Source: Candidatus Acidiferrales bacterium (GTDB taxonomy: Bacteria; Acidobacteriota; Terriglobia; Acidiferrales; DATBWB01). From it: 40,920 nt of DNA. A program made the translations under genes and the position numbers. The stretch spans positions 1 through 40,920 of the forward strand of contig DATBWB010000117.1 in the NCBI GenBank assembly GCA_036514995.1, read 5' to 3'. The notes beneath the pieces were generated by a model that worked only from the letters and a program-made list of their open reading frames with translations, was not told where the DNA came from and ran no database searches. Below are positions 1 to 9,400 of this stretch, one piece after another; position 1 is the stretch's first letter; each line of letters opens with the position of its first letter.

Positions 1-1
1 C

Positions 2-160
2 GGGCTGGCCCACTTTTTCCTGAAAACGCCCGGCCAGCTTCTTCTGGCGGTGCTGATTTTGCTTCCGGTGGTTTTCCTTTTGCACCGGCTGAGCAACGCG
101 CGCTACTCGCCTCATGCCGGCCCATCGGCTGAAGATGCCCCGGTGAGGCTATTTTCGTAG
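2..160 (+). CDS. C-terminal end of a membrane protein (partial)
   Basis: An open frame enters from the left edge and stops at TAG 158-160, leaving 52 residues. A run of Leu/Val/Ile/Phe (about residues 13-31) ending in HRL looks like a last transmembrane helix. It is followed by a polar cytoplasmic-type tail of about 20 residues. Too little remains to name a family; a transporter or polytopic enzyme would fit. The frame is supported only by being open and by its hydrophobic pattern. Confidence 0.55.
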   Translation, partial: GLAHFFLKTPGQLLLAVLILLPVVFLLHRLSNARYSPHAGPSAEDAPVRLFS

Positions 161-191
161 AAGCCAGTTCACAAGCTAGTTCTGGCCTGTC

Positions 192-270
192 GCAGTGATG
201 CCATGCTGAACGTAGTGAAGCATTTCTGCGATGGGATTCTTCGGTCGCCGCGACGACCTCAGAATGACAG
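192..270. repeat. Intergenic repeat of the GTCATTCTGAGG...GAAGAATC type
   Basis: The stretch holds ATGCTGAACGTAGTGAAGCAT followed by ATTCTTCGG...CCTCAGAATGACA, with a small hairpin (GGTCG/CGACC) inside. The wording resembles short intergenic repeats I know from acidobacterial and related genomes. Only one copy lies in this window, so its repeat nature rests on recall. It fills most of the gap between the first two genes. Confidence 0.45.
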
Positions 271-337
271 CTCTAAAACGCTCCGGACGTTATGAAAAAG
301 GTTCCAGACCGCCTGTCTGGTGTCTGCCAATCGGACT

Positions 338-1027
338 TCATATATAGCGGCTGATTCCGTTGGGGGAGCGGAGGACAGCTCGAGCGCCGGCGCGGCGAAA
401 CATTTTGGCGCGAGCGCGCTTCGAACCGCCATAGGCGATGACGGCAAAGAATTCGGCTCGAGCGCGGCGGCTCGAGATAGCGTCGTCAATGTTGTCGCCG
501 AGGTAGATCACTCGCCTTGTGGGAAACCGGCGAATGATTTTTTGGAGTCCGTCAGGATGGGGTTTGGGGACGCATTCGCCGGTGCAGACCATCTGGGAAA
601 CGTAGGGCCAGAGGCCAAACTTCTTGAGGGTGTGGCGGGCCTCGCGACGTTGCCGGCCGGTGAACACGGCGAGCGGTGCCTTCCCGGCGAGCGCGCGAAC
701 GAGGCCGGGCCGGATCATCAAACGTTCATCAGCAATGCGCCCGCTGAAATTTTTTCCGAGGTAGATGCGCTGGAAGAGCCGCTTGATGTCGCCTCGGGTG
801 ACATTCCGTCCGCGGCGGCGCACCAGCGTATGGGTTAGTTTCCAATCGTCGTTGTACCCGCCTTCGTCCTTAAGGGCCTGGATTTCTCGTTGCGAGGGGG
901 TCTCGCCGGTAAAGGCGCGGGTCACCTCGGCAATGGTTCGCCGGTAAGAACGACGGACGTCCACCAGCACGCCGTCCAGGTCAAAGACAATCAGCAGTTC
1001 TCGGTTTTTCTTTTCTCGCCGCGCCAC
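338..1027 (-). CDS. HAD-superfamily hydrolase (subfamily IA phosphatase)
   Basis: 229 residues with all four HAD motifs: I, FDLDGVLVD near residue 15, with the nucleophile and acid aspartates; II, FTGR near 122; III, the lysine of KPHPDGL near 154; IV, GDNIDD near 176. The GGYNDDWKLT stretch near residue 57 resembles the HAD-IA hypothetical-1 group (TIGR01548-like), small phosphatases of unsettled substrate; phosphoglycolate- or histidinol-phosphate-type activity is possible but not shown. The frame starts at GTG 1025-1027 with no clear Shine-Dalgarno, so the exact start is unsure. It stands alone on its strand, divergent from the glycine-zipper gene. Confidence 0.85.
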   Translation of the reverse strand: MARREKKNRELLIVFDLDGVLVDVRRSYRRTIAEVTRAFTGETPSQREIQALKDEGGYNDDWKLTHTLVRRRGRNVTRGDIKRLFQRIYLGKNFSGRIADERLMIRPGLVRALAGKAPLAVFTGRQRREARHTLKKFGLWPYVSQMVCTGECVPKPHPDGLQKIIRRFPTRRVIYLGDNIDDAISSRRARAEFFAVIAYGGSKRARAKMFRRAGARAVLRSPNGISRYI

Positions 1028-1127
1028 CGGCGCTAGATTATCACGAAGACGATTGAGGGCGGGAGCCTACGCCTTCTGGTTGCTCCGCCGGCTGGCTCCG
1101 AGGCTTCGCAGGGGCCGATCCAGGCAG

Positions 1128-1141
1128 GCCCGCATTCGGGC
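1128..1141. repeat. Small hairpin GCCCG-CATT-CGGGC
   Basis: Perfect 5-bp arms with a 4-nt loop in the 219-bp divergent intergenic gap 1028-1246. It belongs to a looser CCCG/CGGG hairpin class also seen at 14016-14028 and 14994-15007. The rest of the gap holds a TACAAT -10-like word at 1209-1214 but no convincing -35 at proper spacing. Confidence 0.4.
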
Positions 1142-1246
1142 AGGTCGGGAGTTGACTCCCAGAGGTCACGGCTGCCAACTTTTGCCACTTGCTGCCCATC
1201 TAAGGGATTACAATCGAAACGGGAAAAGCCTAGCCAGGGAGGTTTT

Positions 1247-2089
1247 ATGCATTGGGGACTCGGTAAGAAAGTTCTGGTTCTAGCCACCATGTTGTTGCTC
1301 GGCCTTTCGGCCATGCCGGGGTTGGCAGCGGCCGATACGCTTGAGCTGCGCAACGGCCGGGTATGGCACGGCAAGTACGCCGGCGGAACGGCCAACACGA
1401 TTCGTTTCCGCATTGGCGGAGAAGTTCAAGTCTTTGAGACGCGCCAGGTTCTTGCGCTGACTTTGGATTCAACTGAAACCGCGGAGCCCTTTGAAGCGCC
1501 GACGGCACCGGCCGCGCCAACATCTCCGGGCGGGCCAACATCGCCCACGCGAGCGGCGGCGTCCCGAAGCGTGGGGACGATTACGGTTCCGGCCGGGACG
1601 CCCATCGTGGTGCGCATGATTGACACGGTGGACTCAGAAAGGAATCGGGTCGGTGACGCTTTCCTGGCAAGTCTTGAGGAGCCGATCGTGGTGGATGACC
1701 AGGTGGTCGCAAGCAAGGGTGCGGACGTCGAAGGGCGTCTGAGCGAAGTAAAAGAGGCCGGGCGCATTGCCGGCAAGTCCGAGTTGCTGCTTGAACTGAC
1801 CGCCATCACCATCAACGGGCAGAGGTATGCCATTTCCACCGGCAACTATGAAGTGGCCGGTGAGGGGCGAGGCAAGCGCAGCGCTCAAGTCATCGGCGGC
1901 GGCGCGGCGATCGGCGCCGTCATCGGGGCGATCGCGGGTGGCGGGAAGGGCGCCGCTATCGGCGCTGCCACCGGCGCGGGCGCCGGCACCGCCATCCAGG
2001 TGCTGACCAAGGGCGAACAGGTGCGTGTGCCGAGCGAAACGCGGCTCAGCTTTGATCTGAATCGCCCGCTGGTGGTCAACTTGCGGTAG
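1247..2089 (+). CDS. Exported glycine-zipper protein, function unknown
   Basis: 280 residues. The start ATG follows AGGGAGG (1236-1242) closely. Residues 1-29 form a signal peptide (K, then a Leu/Ala-rich core, then GLAAA before DTLEL). A short beta-type segment (about 30-75) is followed by a Pro/Ala/Thr/Ser linker (about 85-110). A conserved-looking middle domain then contains the VPAGTPIVVRMIDTVDS segment. Residues about 210-250 are a glycine zipper with repeated GAAIGA/GAIAGG patterns that could insert in a membrane. Proteins of this layout are common envelope proteins of unknown role. No enzyme motif is seen. It is monocistronic as far as can be judged. Confidence 0.8.
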   Translation: MHWGLGKKVLVLATMLLLGLSAMPGLAAADTLELRNGRVWHGKYAGGTANTIRFRIGGEVQVFETRQVLALTLDSTETAEPFEAPTAPAAPTSPGGPTSPTRAAASRSVGTITVPAGTPIVVRMIDTVDSERNRVGDAFLASLEEPIVVDDQVVASKGADVEGRLSEVKEAGRIAGKSELLLELTAITINGQRYAISTGNYEVAGEGRGKRSAQVIGGGAAIGAVIGAIAGGGKGAAIGAATGAGAGTAIQVLTKGEQVRVPSETRLSFDLNRPLVVNLR

Positions 2090-2223
2090 CGCCCTCGGCA
2101 GCGCTTGGGGGCCGTCCACCGGGAGTTGGGCCCTGGGCGGCTGTTTCGTATTGCCGCTGGTAATTACCGTATGCTAGGATGCCGCTGGCGTCTCTCGCCA
2201 AATCCTGGTTAACCTGGACAGCG

Positions 2224-2604
2224 GTGCCGAAAGAGAAACCGAAAGTCAACATCGGCCAGATCATCCGAAGCTACCGCGCCGAGCGGGGGCTTTCTCAGGG
2301 TGACATCGAAAAGCGGACCGGTCTTCTCCGCTGCTATCTGTCGCGCGTCGAAAACAGCCACACCGTGCCTTCGCTTGAAACGCTGGCCAAGATCGCTGAG
2401 GCCATGGAAATTTCTCTGGCGGATTTCTTCCCCGGAGATGAGTTGCGCCCCGAGCGGCCCGAGCGCCACACCCTCTCGGAGCTGAACGAAAACGAGTTGC
2501 GCTTCTTGACCCAAATCAAGAAGTACTCGACCGGGCTGAGCGACGGCGACAAGCGCTTGGTGCTTTCGATGGTGCGGAAGATGGCCGCGGCGGTTGGCCG
2601 ATAG
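2224..2604 (+). CDS. XRE-family helix-turn-helix regulator
   Basis: A helix-turn-helix domain of about 55 residues begins at IGQIIRSYRAERGLSQGDIE and continues through GLLRCYLSRVENSHTVPSLETLAKIAEAM, the classic XRE/Cro fold. A charged C-terminal helix (about 75-126) may dimerise. The GTG at 2224 is chosen because homologous domains begin close to KVNIG; the frame is open upstream to an ATG at 2179, which would add 15 unconserved residues. Neither start has a strong Shine-Dalgarno. It is convergent with the thioesterase gene. Target genes are not evident from context. Confidence 0.8.
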   Translation: MPKEKPKVNIGQIIRSYRAERGLSQGDIEKRTGLLRCYLSRVENSHTVPSLETLAKIAEAMEISLADFFPGDELRPERPERHTLSELNENELRFLTQIKKYSTGLSDGDKRLVLSMVRKMAAAVGR

Positions 2605-2673
2605 CAACGCTTCGCCTGCCTTGGCGGCGCCGGAGCGGCCTGAGGAAGCTGTCTCCACGGGCAGCGTTTCCAC

Positions 2674-3081
2674 TCATGCCAGGCGGGCGACGAAGCGGTT
2701 GAAGTCCACAATCGCGCGCATGACCTGACCCTTTCCCACCACTTCCTCGCCGTTCTTCGCTTCGACATCAAAGGTTAGAAAACGGTCGCCGATGGCGGTG
2801 AGCCTGGCGTGCGCCGTGACCTGGGCGCCGAGCATGACCGCTTTCAAATGCCGGACGTGGATTTCCGTTCCCACGGTGAGTTGGCCGGGTGAGAGCGCCG
2901 GCTGGACGGCCCGGGCGGCAGCCACCTCCATCAGGCCAATCATCGCCGGCGTGGCCCAGACGGGCGGCAGCTTGCCGTCGTAACTCGCAATCGTTCGCTC
3001 AAAGCGGACTTCCTCCGTCACACTGGCTTCGAGGCCGACGGCGAGTGGGATGCGATGGGTAGCGGAATCTTCGGCGCTCAT
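2674..3081 (-). CDS. FlK-like thioesterase (hotdog fold)
   Basis: 135 residues from ATG 3081, preceded by AGGGG five bases upstream; a TTG at 3096 is a weaker alternative. The sequence pattern (VTEEVRFERTIASY..., WATPAMIGLMEVAAA, GTEIHVRHLKAVMLG, then FDVEAKNGEEVVGKG) matches the fluoroacetyl-CoA-thioesterase-like branch of the 4HBT hotdog superfamily, which hydrolyses acyl-CoA thioesters. The Thr and Glu of TPAMIGLMEVAA correspond to the usual active-site helix. The physiological substrate is unknown. It is downstream of hemL on the same strand, separated by a 134-bp repeat-filled gap, so cotranscription is uncertain. Confidence 0.8.
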   Translation of the reverse strand: MSAEDSATHRIPLAVGLEASVTEEVRFERTIASYDGKLPPVWATPAMIGLMEVAAARAVQPALSPGQLTVGTEIHVRHLKAVMLGAQVTAHARLTAIGDRFLTFDVEAKNGEEVVGKGQVMRAIVDFNRFVARLA

Positions 3082-3104
3082 ACGGGCCCCTGCCAACCTC
3101 CCTA

Positions 3105-3252
3105 AGGCTAGAAAATAGAAAATAGAAAATAGAAACTGAATAAGAGTCAGCCCTGGTCTCGCGGCAGGATGCTTGAGGCTGGAGGCTTGATTCCAGCTTC
3201 GAGCTTCCGCATTTCCTAGTTTCTGTTTTCTCTTTTCTCTTTTCTATTCTCT
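3105..3252. repeat. AT-rich TAGAAAATAGAAAA repeats in inverted arrangement
   Basis: Around 3109-3137 AGAAAATAGAAA is iterated on the + strand. Around 3215-3252 the opposite-strand version appears (CTAGTTTCTG, then TTTTCTC repeats). Between them is another repeat-like stretch (GCTTGAGGCTGGAGGCTTG). The two outer blocks are inverted and could pair. The right block runs into hemL and encodes its last dozen codons and stop. Similar blocks lie at 21679-21706 and 36790-36855. Confidence 0.65.
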
Positions 3253-4559
3253 TCGTCCAAGCTTCCGAGGCTCGCCTCGGCCGCGGCGATCGTCCGCTCG
3301 ATATCTTCCTCAGTGTGAGCCAGGGAGACAAACGCCGCCTCAAATTGGGACGGGGGCAAATAGACGCCGCGCTCGAGCATGGCCCGGAAGAACCCGCCGA
3401 AACGAGCGGTGTCCGCCGTCTTGGCCGTATCCCAGTTGGTTACCGTTTGAGGGGTAAAGAAAAGCGTGAACATCGAGCCGACTTGATTGACTGTGGCGGC
3501 GACTCCCGCTTTTTGCGCTGCTTGGCGGAGCCCTTCGGCAAGCTTCGTGCTTCGCCTTTCGAGTTCCGGATAGATTCCCGCTTGCCTCAGCAACCGCAAC
3601 GTGGCGATGCCCGCCGTGACGGTCAGCGGATTTCCCGAAAGGGTTCCGGCCTGATAGACCGGCCCCTCCGGCGCCACCAGAGACATGATTTCTTGGCGGC
3701 CGCCATAAGCACCCACCGGCAGTCCACCGCCAATGATTTTTCCGAGCGTGGTCAGGTCACCCTGCACGCCGAACCGCTCCTGTGCCCCGCCATAAGCGAC
3801 GCGGAAGCCGGTCATGACCTCATCCATGATGAGCAGCGCGCCGTGTTTGCGCGTCAGCTCGCGCAAGCCTTCGAGGAAACCTTTTTCCGGCGCGCCTCGA
3901 TCGGATCGGGGCGGCACGCAGCCCATGTTGCCCGCCACCGGCTCGACAATCACGGCCGCGATCTCTCCTTTCCGCGTCTCCAACGCCCGCTCGACGGCAG
4001 CCAGATCGTTAAAGGGCAAAGCGAGCGTAAAGCGGGTGAACTCCGCCGGCACACCCGGGCTATCCGGCAAGCCCAGCGTGGCCACGCCCGAGCCAGCCTT
4101 GACCAGCAGATAGTCGGCGTGACCGTGGTAGCAGCCTTCGAATTTGATAATGGTGTCGCGGCGGGTAAAGGCGCGAGCCACGCGGATGGCCGACATCGTT
4201 GCTTCCGTGCCGGAATTGGTCAACCGCACCCTTTCCATCCCCGGAAGGGCTTCCCGGATCCGTTCGGCAAGCTCAACCTCGGCCGGCGTGCATGCTCCGA
4301 AGCTTGTCCCGGCGTGGAGCGCTTTTTGAAGCGCCGCCACCACCTCGGGATGGCCGTGGCCCAGGATGAGCGGGCCCCAGGAGCCAACGTAGTCGAGAAA
4401 GGCGTTGCCATCCACGTCGTAAAGATAAGCCCCGGCCCCGCGTTCGAAAAACAGCGGGTCGCCCCCCACGGCGCGAAAGGCACGCACGGGGGAATTGACT
4501 CCCCCGGGGAGCAACTCGAGAGCTTTTTGAAACAAAGCAAGGGAGCGCTTGCGATTCAT
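3216..4559 (-). CDS. hemL: Glutamate-1-semialdehyde 2,1-aminomutase
   Basis: This PLP enzyme converts glutamate-1-semialdehyde to 5-aminolevulinate in C5-pathway haem synthesis. 447 residues, against about 430 for the family. Markers: [13 protein letters not shown] (17-29), [10 protein letters not shown] (117-126), CYHGHAD (143-149), MDEVMTGFR (245-253) and the PLP lysine K274 in [15 protein letters not shown]. Two oddities account for the extra length. Residues 218-224 (RSDRGAP) interrupt the conserved [16 protein letters not shown] join and come from a hairpin element. The last 12 residues ([11 protein letters not shown]-type tail) and the stop are encoded by an AT-rich repeat. The start overlaps the upstream reductase stop as ATGA, implying translational coupling. 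Confidence 0.95.
   Translation of the reverse strand: MNRKRSLALFQKALELLPGGVNSPVRAFRAVGGDPLFFERGAGAYLYDVDGNAFLDYVGSWGPLILGHGHPEVVAALQKALHAGTSFGACTPAEVELAERIREALPGMERVRLTNSGTEATMSAIRVARAFTRRDTIIKFEGCYHGHADYLLVKAGSGVATLGLPDSPGVPAEFTRFTLALPFNDLAAVERALETRKGEIAAVIVEPVAGNMGCVPPRSDRGAPEKGFLEGLRELTRKHGALLIMDEVMTGFRVAYGGAQERFGVQGDLTTLGKIIGGGLPVGAYGGRQEIMSLVAPEGPVYQAGTLSGNPLTVTAGIATLRLLRQAGIYPELERRSTKLAEGLRQAAQKAGVAATVNQVGSMFTLFFTPQTVTNWDTAKTADTARFGGFFRAMLERGVYLPPSQFEAAFVSLAHTEEDIERTIAAAEASLGSLDEENRKEKRENRN
3894..3912. repeat. GCCTCGAT-CGG-ATCGGGGC hairpin inside hemL
   Basis: 19-bp member of the dispersed hairpin family, with one arm change (T for C, a G-T wobble). On the hemL strand it is read as P-R-S-D-R-G-A, exactly where the family normally runs from VPP into GFLEGL. 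This is the cleanest case of an in-frame insertion in the window. Confidence 0.8.
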
Positions 4560-5716
4560 CGGACTCCGAAACGGGCAGCCGAAGCAAGGAAGCTGGCGGT
4601 CATCTCAGCCAGGTTCAGGAGCAGACTCGACCACAGCCGGCGCTTCAGCGCGCGATAGCCCAGCGTGCCGCTAAACAGGTCTTCCATCAGTTTTCGGAAA
4701 CTCGCGCTGCGACGGGTGAACTGAATCATGCGGGTGGTAACCGAGCGGCCAAGGAAGCGGCCAAAGAAAAAGCGGTGGGCAATCTCAGCGCCGGCGATCA
4801 AATCGCGGCCAAAATCTTCGAGCAGCCGCCGCGGATAACCTTCTACGTCACCGACCATCAGCGACTGAGCCAAAAGGTCGGCGCTGCGCAGCGCATAGTA
4901 CAGCCCTTCCCCCGTAATCGGGTCCACCCAGCCGGCTGCGTCGCCGATAAGCGCCCACCGGTAGCCCACCAGGCGGCGCTGGCGCAGCGTGCTGGCCTGG
5001 GGAGAAGGCAGGACGTGGCTGTAGAGTTTCCGCTGCCTGAAATCAAGCCCTTCCTGCTTCAAGAACCGGTCGAGCTTGGCGCGCAGGCTGGCGGCGGTGT
5101 TGGCTAGCATCTTGCCGCAGATGCCGACGGAGAGATGGTCCACGCGCGGGAACGACCAGAGGTAGCCGGCAAAATCGCGCACAAACTGGATGCGCACCAA
5201 GCTTTCTTCGAGCGGCAGGAAGTAGCCGACGGTCAGTTCGAGGTCGTTCGGCGAAAGTCTTTCGCCGTCGGGCACCAGCGGGTTCCGCGCTCCGGCGGCA
5301 ATGACCGCGAAGTCGGCTGTCTCGTCCACCGCCGGCCCGAGCAGCCGCACCCGACCGTTGAAATCGAGTTGAGAGATATGCTCCTGAACCATGCGGCAGC
5401 CGGCGGCCATCGCCCGCTCCAGCAGCATCCGGTTCAGCACCTCGCGCGCATAGATGACAATCGGCTTGCCAAGATGGAGGCGGGCACGCAGCCCCTCGTC
5501 AGCGATCAACTCGACGTCACTGACTTCTTTTTTGGGATGGGGCACTTGCAGAAGGAAGGGATAGGTTTCCACCGCCTTGGGAGTCAACCCGCCACCGCAC
5601 GGTTTTTCCCACGCGCCGCGTTTGTCAAACAGGGTGACACACGCGCCCGCCCGGGCAAGCTGCTCGCCGCAGAAGGCGCCAGCCGGGCCCGCACCAATGA
5701 TGGCGATGTGCTCCAT
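4556..5716 (-). CDS. FAD-dependent oxidoreductase, geranylgeranyl reductase family
   Basis: 386 residues from ATG 5716 (M-E-H-I-A-I-I-G); a TTG three codons upstream is possible. The N-terminus has the FAD dinucleotide motif [19 protein letters not shown] and then [19 protein letters not shown], the CGGG signature of the geranylgeranyl-reductase/ChlP-like family. A second FAD motif, [18 protein letters not shown], lies near residue 280. Family members reduce isoprenoid double bonds, for example in quinone side chains or lipids; the substrate here is unknown. The ATGA overlap puts it first in an operon with hemL, which suggests a link to tetrapyrrole or quinone metabolism but does not prove it. 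Confidence 0.88.
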   Translation of the reverse strand: MEHIAIIGAGPAGAFCGEQLARAGACVTLFDKRGAWEKPCGGGLTPKAVETYPFLLQVPHPKKEVSDVELIADEGLRARLHLGKPIVIYAREVLNRMLLERAMAAGCRMVQEHISQLDFNGRVRLLGPAVDETADFAVIAAGARNPLVPDGERLSPNDLELTVGYFLPLEESLVRIQFVRDFAGYLWSFPRVDHLSVGICGKMLANTAASLRAKLDRFLKQEGLDFRQRKLYSHVLPSPQASTLRQRRLVGYRWALIGDAAGWVDPITGEGLYYALRSADLLAQSLMVGDVEGYPRRLLEDFGRDLIAGAEIAHRFFFGRFLGRSVTTRMIQFTRRSASFRKLMEDLFSGTLGYRALKRRLWSSLLLNLAEMTASFLASAARFGVR

Positions 5717-5928
5717 GAGGCGCAAAGCAAGAAGTATCAGGATTCATCCCCTTCACGGTGAACCCGTTCAGGGTGAACCCGATATGCCTGTCAGGCTCAA
5801 AGCCCGACCATCCTTAAAAGAAGAGGAGCGATAAACCAGCCGGTCAGTATAGCACCAAAGCGCACACAGGGGCCTATGTTAGAATGGGGTTTTGCCAAGG
5901 CGCAAAGGGCGCGCTTTGAGAGGCTCGC

Positions 5929-6408
5929 TTGGGAAAAGTCATCGCCCGGGACGCGCTGCTGATCCGGAGAGCGCAGTGGAAACGCAAGGGGAAACGAGTA
6001 GTCTTTACCAACGGCGTTTTCAACCTGCTCACCCCGGGCCATGTGCGCTTGCTTGAGAAAGCGAAGGCGCATGGCGACCTCCTGATCGTCGCCATCAACA
6101 GTGATGCGAGCGCGCGAAGAATCAAAGGCCATGACCGGTACCTCGTCCCTGAGAACGAGCGCGCGGAGATACTGAGCGCGCTTGAGGCGGTGGATTTTGT
6201 GATGGTGTTTGAGGAAGACACGCCGGTTGAGATCATCCAGGCTCTGCTGCCCGATGTTCTTGTAAAAGGCGGCTGGCCGCTCGACCAGATTGTGGGCCGG
6301 AAGGAAGTCGAAGCATCGGGCGGAGAAGTCTATTCCTACCCGCTTGAACCTTCCCCATCCACGACGGACTTGATTCACCGCATTCAGTCCCTCCCGGGCC
6401 AGCCATGA
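5929..6408 (+). CDS. rfaE2: D-glycero-beta-D-manno-heptose 1-phosphate adenylyltransferase
   Basis: 159 residues. It transfers AMP to heptose-1-phosphate to give ADP-heptose for the LPS inner core, acting in the cytoplasm. The nucleotidyltransferase signature FTNGVFNLLTPGHVRLLEKA (26-45) carries the HxGH-type site as TPGH. VAINSDASARRIKG (54-67) and the late LVKGGW and EVYSYPLEPSPSTTDLI segments are typical of the adenylyltransferase half of HldE. The kinase domain is absent, so this is the stand-alone form. The start is TTG 5929, with GAGAGG five bases upstream. The stop overlaps mfd as ATGA, so the pair is probably translated in a coupled manner. It heads a five-gene operon running to 12643. 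Confidence 0.93.
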   Translation: MGKVIARDALLIRRAQWKRKGKRVVFTNGVFNLLTPGHVRLLEKAKAHGDLLIVAINSDASARRIKGHDRYLVPENERAEILSALEAVDFVMVFEEDTPVEIIQALLPDVLVKGGWPLDQIVGRKEVEASGGEVYSYPLEPSPSTTDLIHRIQSLPGQP

Positions 6409-9400
6409 TCCTGCCGCTGGTCAAAGATTTCTTTTCAAGGCTGGAGGCCGATCCTGCCCTCGACGCCGCCCTGAGCTCGCTGCGATGGGGGTCAAGGGCA
6501 GTGCCGCTGGCCGGCTTGACGCCGACCGCCAAGTCGCTGGCGGTGGCGATGGTGGCTCGCTCGCTTGGCCGGCCGGTCTTCTTCCTGGTCGAGTCCAACC
6601 GGGCGGCGGAGAACTATTTCGATGCCCTCCGATTCTTCTACACCGTCCTGACGGGCAAAGCCGAAACCGGAGTCGGCTATTTGCCGGCGCACGACGTTTT
6701 GCCCTACCAGGGGCTTTCGCCTCACCCGGAAATCGCTGAAGCGCGGGCGGTGGCGCTGGCTCGCCTGGCAGCCGGCCAGCTCGCTCTGGTGGTGACGCCC
6801 GTCGTGGCGGCGCGCCTGCGCCTGCGCGAGCCGGAATTTTATTCCGCTCTTTCGCTTCCCATCGAAAAAGATCAGGAGCTGCCGCTCGAAAACCTGGTGA
6901 AGCATCTTAACCGCGTCGGCTATGAGCGCCACGAGCCGGTTGAGATGGTCGGTCAATTTTCCGTGCGCGGCGGCATCGTGGATGTGTTTTCGCCGGAATC
7001 GCGCCGGCCCCTACGGCTGGAACTTTTTGGCGATACGGTGGAATCGCTGCGGGAGTTTGACCCGGGCACGCAACGTTCGGTCGGACCGATGGAGCGGGCG
7101 ACGGTACTGCCGCTGACCGACTATCCGGCCGGCCCGGAGGGAATGGGGGAGGCAGGCGGCGAAGTCGGCGGTGGCGAAGGTTTGCCGCTTTATCCCGGAT
7201 GGGAGTTTCGTCGGGCAGCCGTTCAACCCAGCCCGACAACGCTTTTTGCTCAGACCAAACGGCCAGTGGTGGTCTTCGATGAACCCGGCTCGCTCGATGA
7301 GGTACAGCAGAAATTCTTTGCCCGGCTGGCCGAGGATTACTGCCGGGCGGGCGGCGACGGCCCCGCCCCCGAGCAGCTTTTTCTCACACGGGAGGAGTGG
7401 GAGGGAGAGCTGGCCCATTGCCCGCGGCTCGAGCTGGAGCAATTGCCGCTGGAACGCGAGCCGCGATTCGATCGGGGCGAGCCGGGAAAAGCGCTTGTCT
7501 GGCTGACGCAACCCACGGCGAAATTCCGCGGCGCCGTGAAGTTGTTTGTCGAGGAAGTCCGAGGCCGGCTGCAAAAAGGCGAGCGGGTGGCGGTGGCGGC
7601 TGGCAGCCTGGGGGAAATGGAACGCCTGGCCGACGTGATGCGCGAGTACCAGCTTGCTTACCGCATAGGGAGCCGCGGGGAGGATGCGACCAGCGAGCGG
7701 CTGGCCGAGGAGTCGGTGGAGAGCTTGCCCGCCGCGCTTCTCTTCCCGTCTCCGGTCGGCGAGGGGGTGGCGTTTCCGGCCAGTGGCATGACGTTCTACG
7801 GCAGCCGGGACCTGTTCGAGGTGATCGAGCCAGCCCGCAAGCCAGTGCGGCCGAAGTCCAAGACGACCGCATTTCTTTCCGACTTCCGCGATCTGAAAAC
7901 AGGCGACTACGTCGTCCACGCTGACCATGGCATCGGTCAATTCCAGGCTCTGCGACAGATTGAACACGAACGCGGGGTGGAAGAGTTCATGCTGCTGCTT
8001 TACCAGGACGATGCCCGCCTCTATGTTCCGCTGGCCCGGCTTGACCTGATCCAGAAATACAGCAACCTCGAGGGGACGCGTCCGCCGCTCGACCGCCTGG
8101 GCGGGGTCACCTGGGGACGCACCAAGGCGCGCATCCGCCGCTCGATGCTGGCGATGACGGAAGCCTTGCTCAAGCTATACGCCGAGCGAAAAGTGGCTGA
8201 AGGGCACGCCTTCAGCCCCGATACCACCTGGCAGCGCGAGTTGGAAGCTGCCTTTGACTTCGAAGAGACTCCCGACCAACTGGCCGCCATTTTGGACGTG
8301 AAGCAAGACATGGAGCGACCCCAGCCGATGGATCGGCTGGTGGTGGGCGATGTCGGCTACGGCAAGACCGAGGTGGCGATGCGGGCGGCCTTCAAGGCGC
8401 TCCAGGACAATCGCCAGGTTGCTCTGCTCGCCCCCACGACCATCCTGGCCTTCCAGCATTATCAAACCTTTCGCGAGCGCCTGGCGGCGTTCCCCGTGCA
8501 AATCGAAATGTTGAGCCGCTTCCGCAAGCCGGCCGAGCAGAAGCGCGTCCTGGAGGCGCTGGAAGCCGGCAAGGTGGACATTGTCATCGGGACGCACCGG
8601 CTGCTCTCCCGCGATGTGCGCTTCTCCAGCCTGGGCCTTCTCATCGTGGATGAAGAGCAGCGTTTTGGCGTGGCCGCCAAGGAGCGGCTGAAACAGCTCA
8701 AGCGAGACGTGGACGTGCTCACGCTCTCGGCAACGCCCATACCGCGCACGCTGCACATGTCGCTGGCCGGGTTGCGCGACCTTTCCGTGATCGAGACGCC
8801 ACCCAAAGATCGCCTGGCCATCCAGACGGTGGTCGCTCCCTTTCGCGAGTCGCTCCTCCAGTCGGCCATCGAGCAGGAACTCCAGCGCGGCGGCCAGGTC
8901 TATTTCGTCCACAACCGCGTGCAATCGATCCAGGCGATGGCGAATCTGGTCGGCAAACTGGTTCCGCAGGCGCGCCTCGGCGTGGCCCACGGCCAGATGA
9001 GCGAGCGGGAGCTCGAACGGACCATGCTGCGTTTCATCGAGCATGAGTTTGATGTGCTGGTGGCGACGACCATCATCGAGAATGGTCTGGACATCCCGCT
9101 GGTGAACACGATTGTGATCAATCGGGCCGACCGGCTGGGGCTGGCCGAACTCTACCAGTTGCGCGGCCGGGTGGGGCGCTCGAATCGCCGCGCCTACGCC
9201 TACCTGCTGGTGCCGCCGGAGAGCGCGCTCAGCGGGCTGGCTCGCAAGCGGCTGGCCGCCCTTCGAGAATTCAGCGAATTGGGAGCCGGCTTCCGCCTGG
9301 CGGCGCTCGACTTGGAATTGCGCGGTGGAGGCAATCTCCTCGGCCGGGAACAGCACGGCCACATTCAGGCGCTCGGGTTTGAGATGTATTGCCGGATGCT

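Noticed and set aside
3315-4658. A 447-codon plus-strand frame opposite hemL
   Set aside because: Mirror of hemL with no motif. Its equal length is coincidence of the shared open region.
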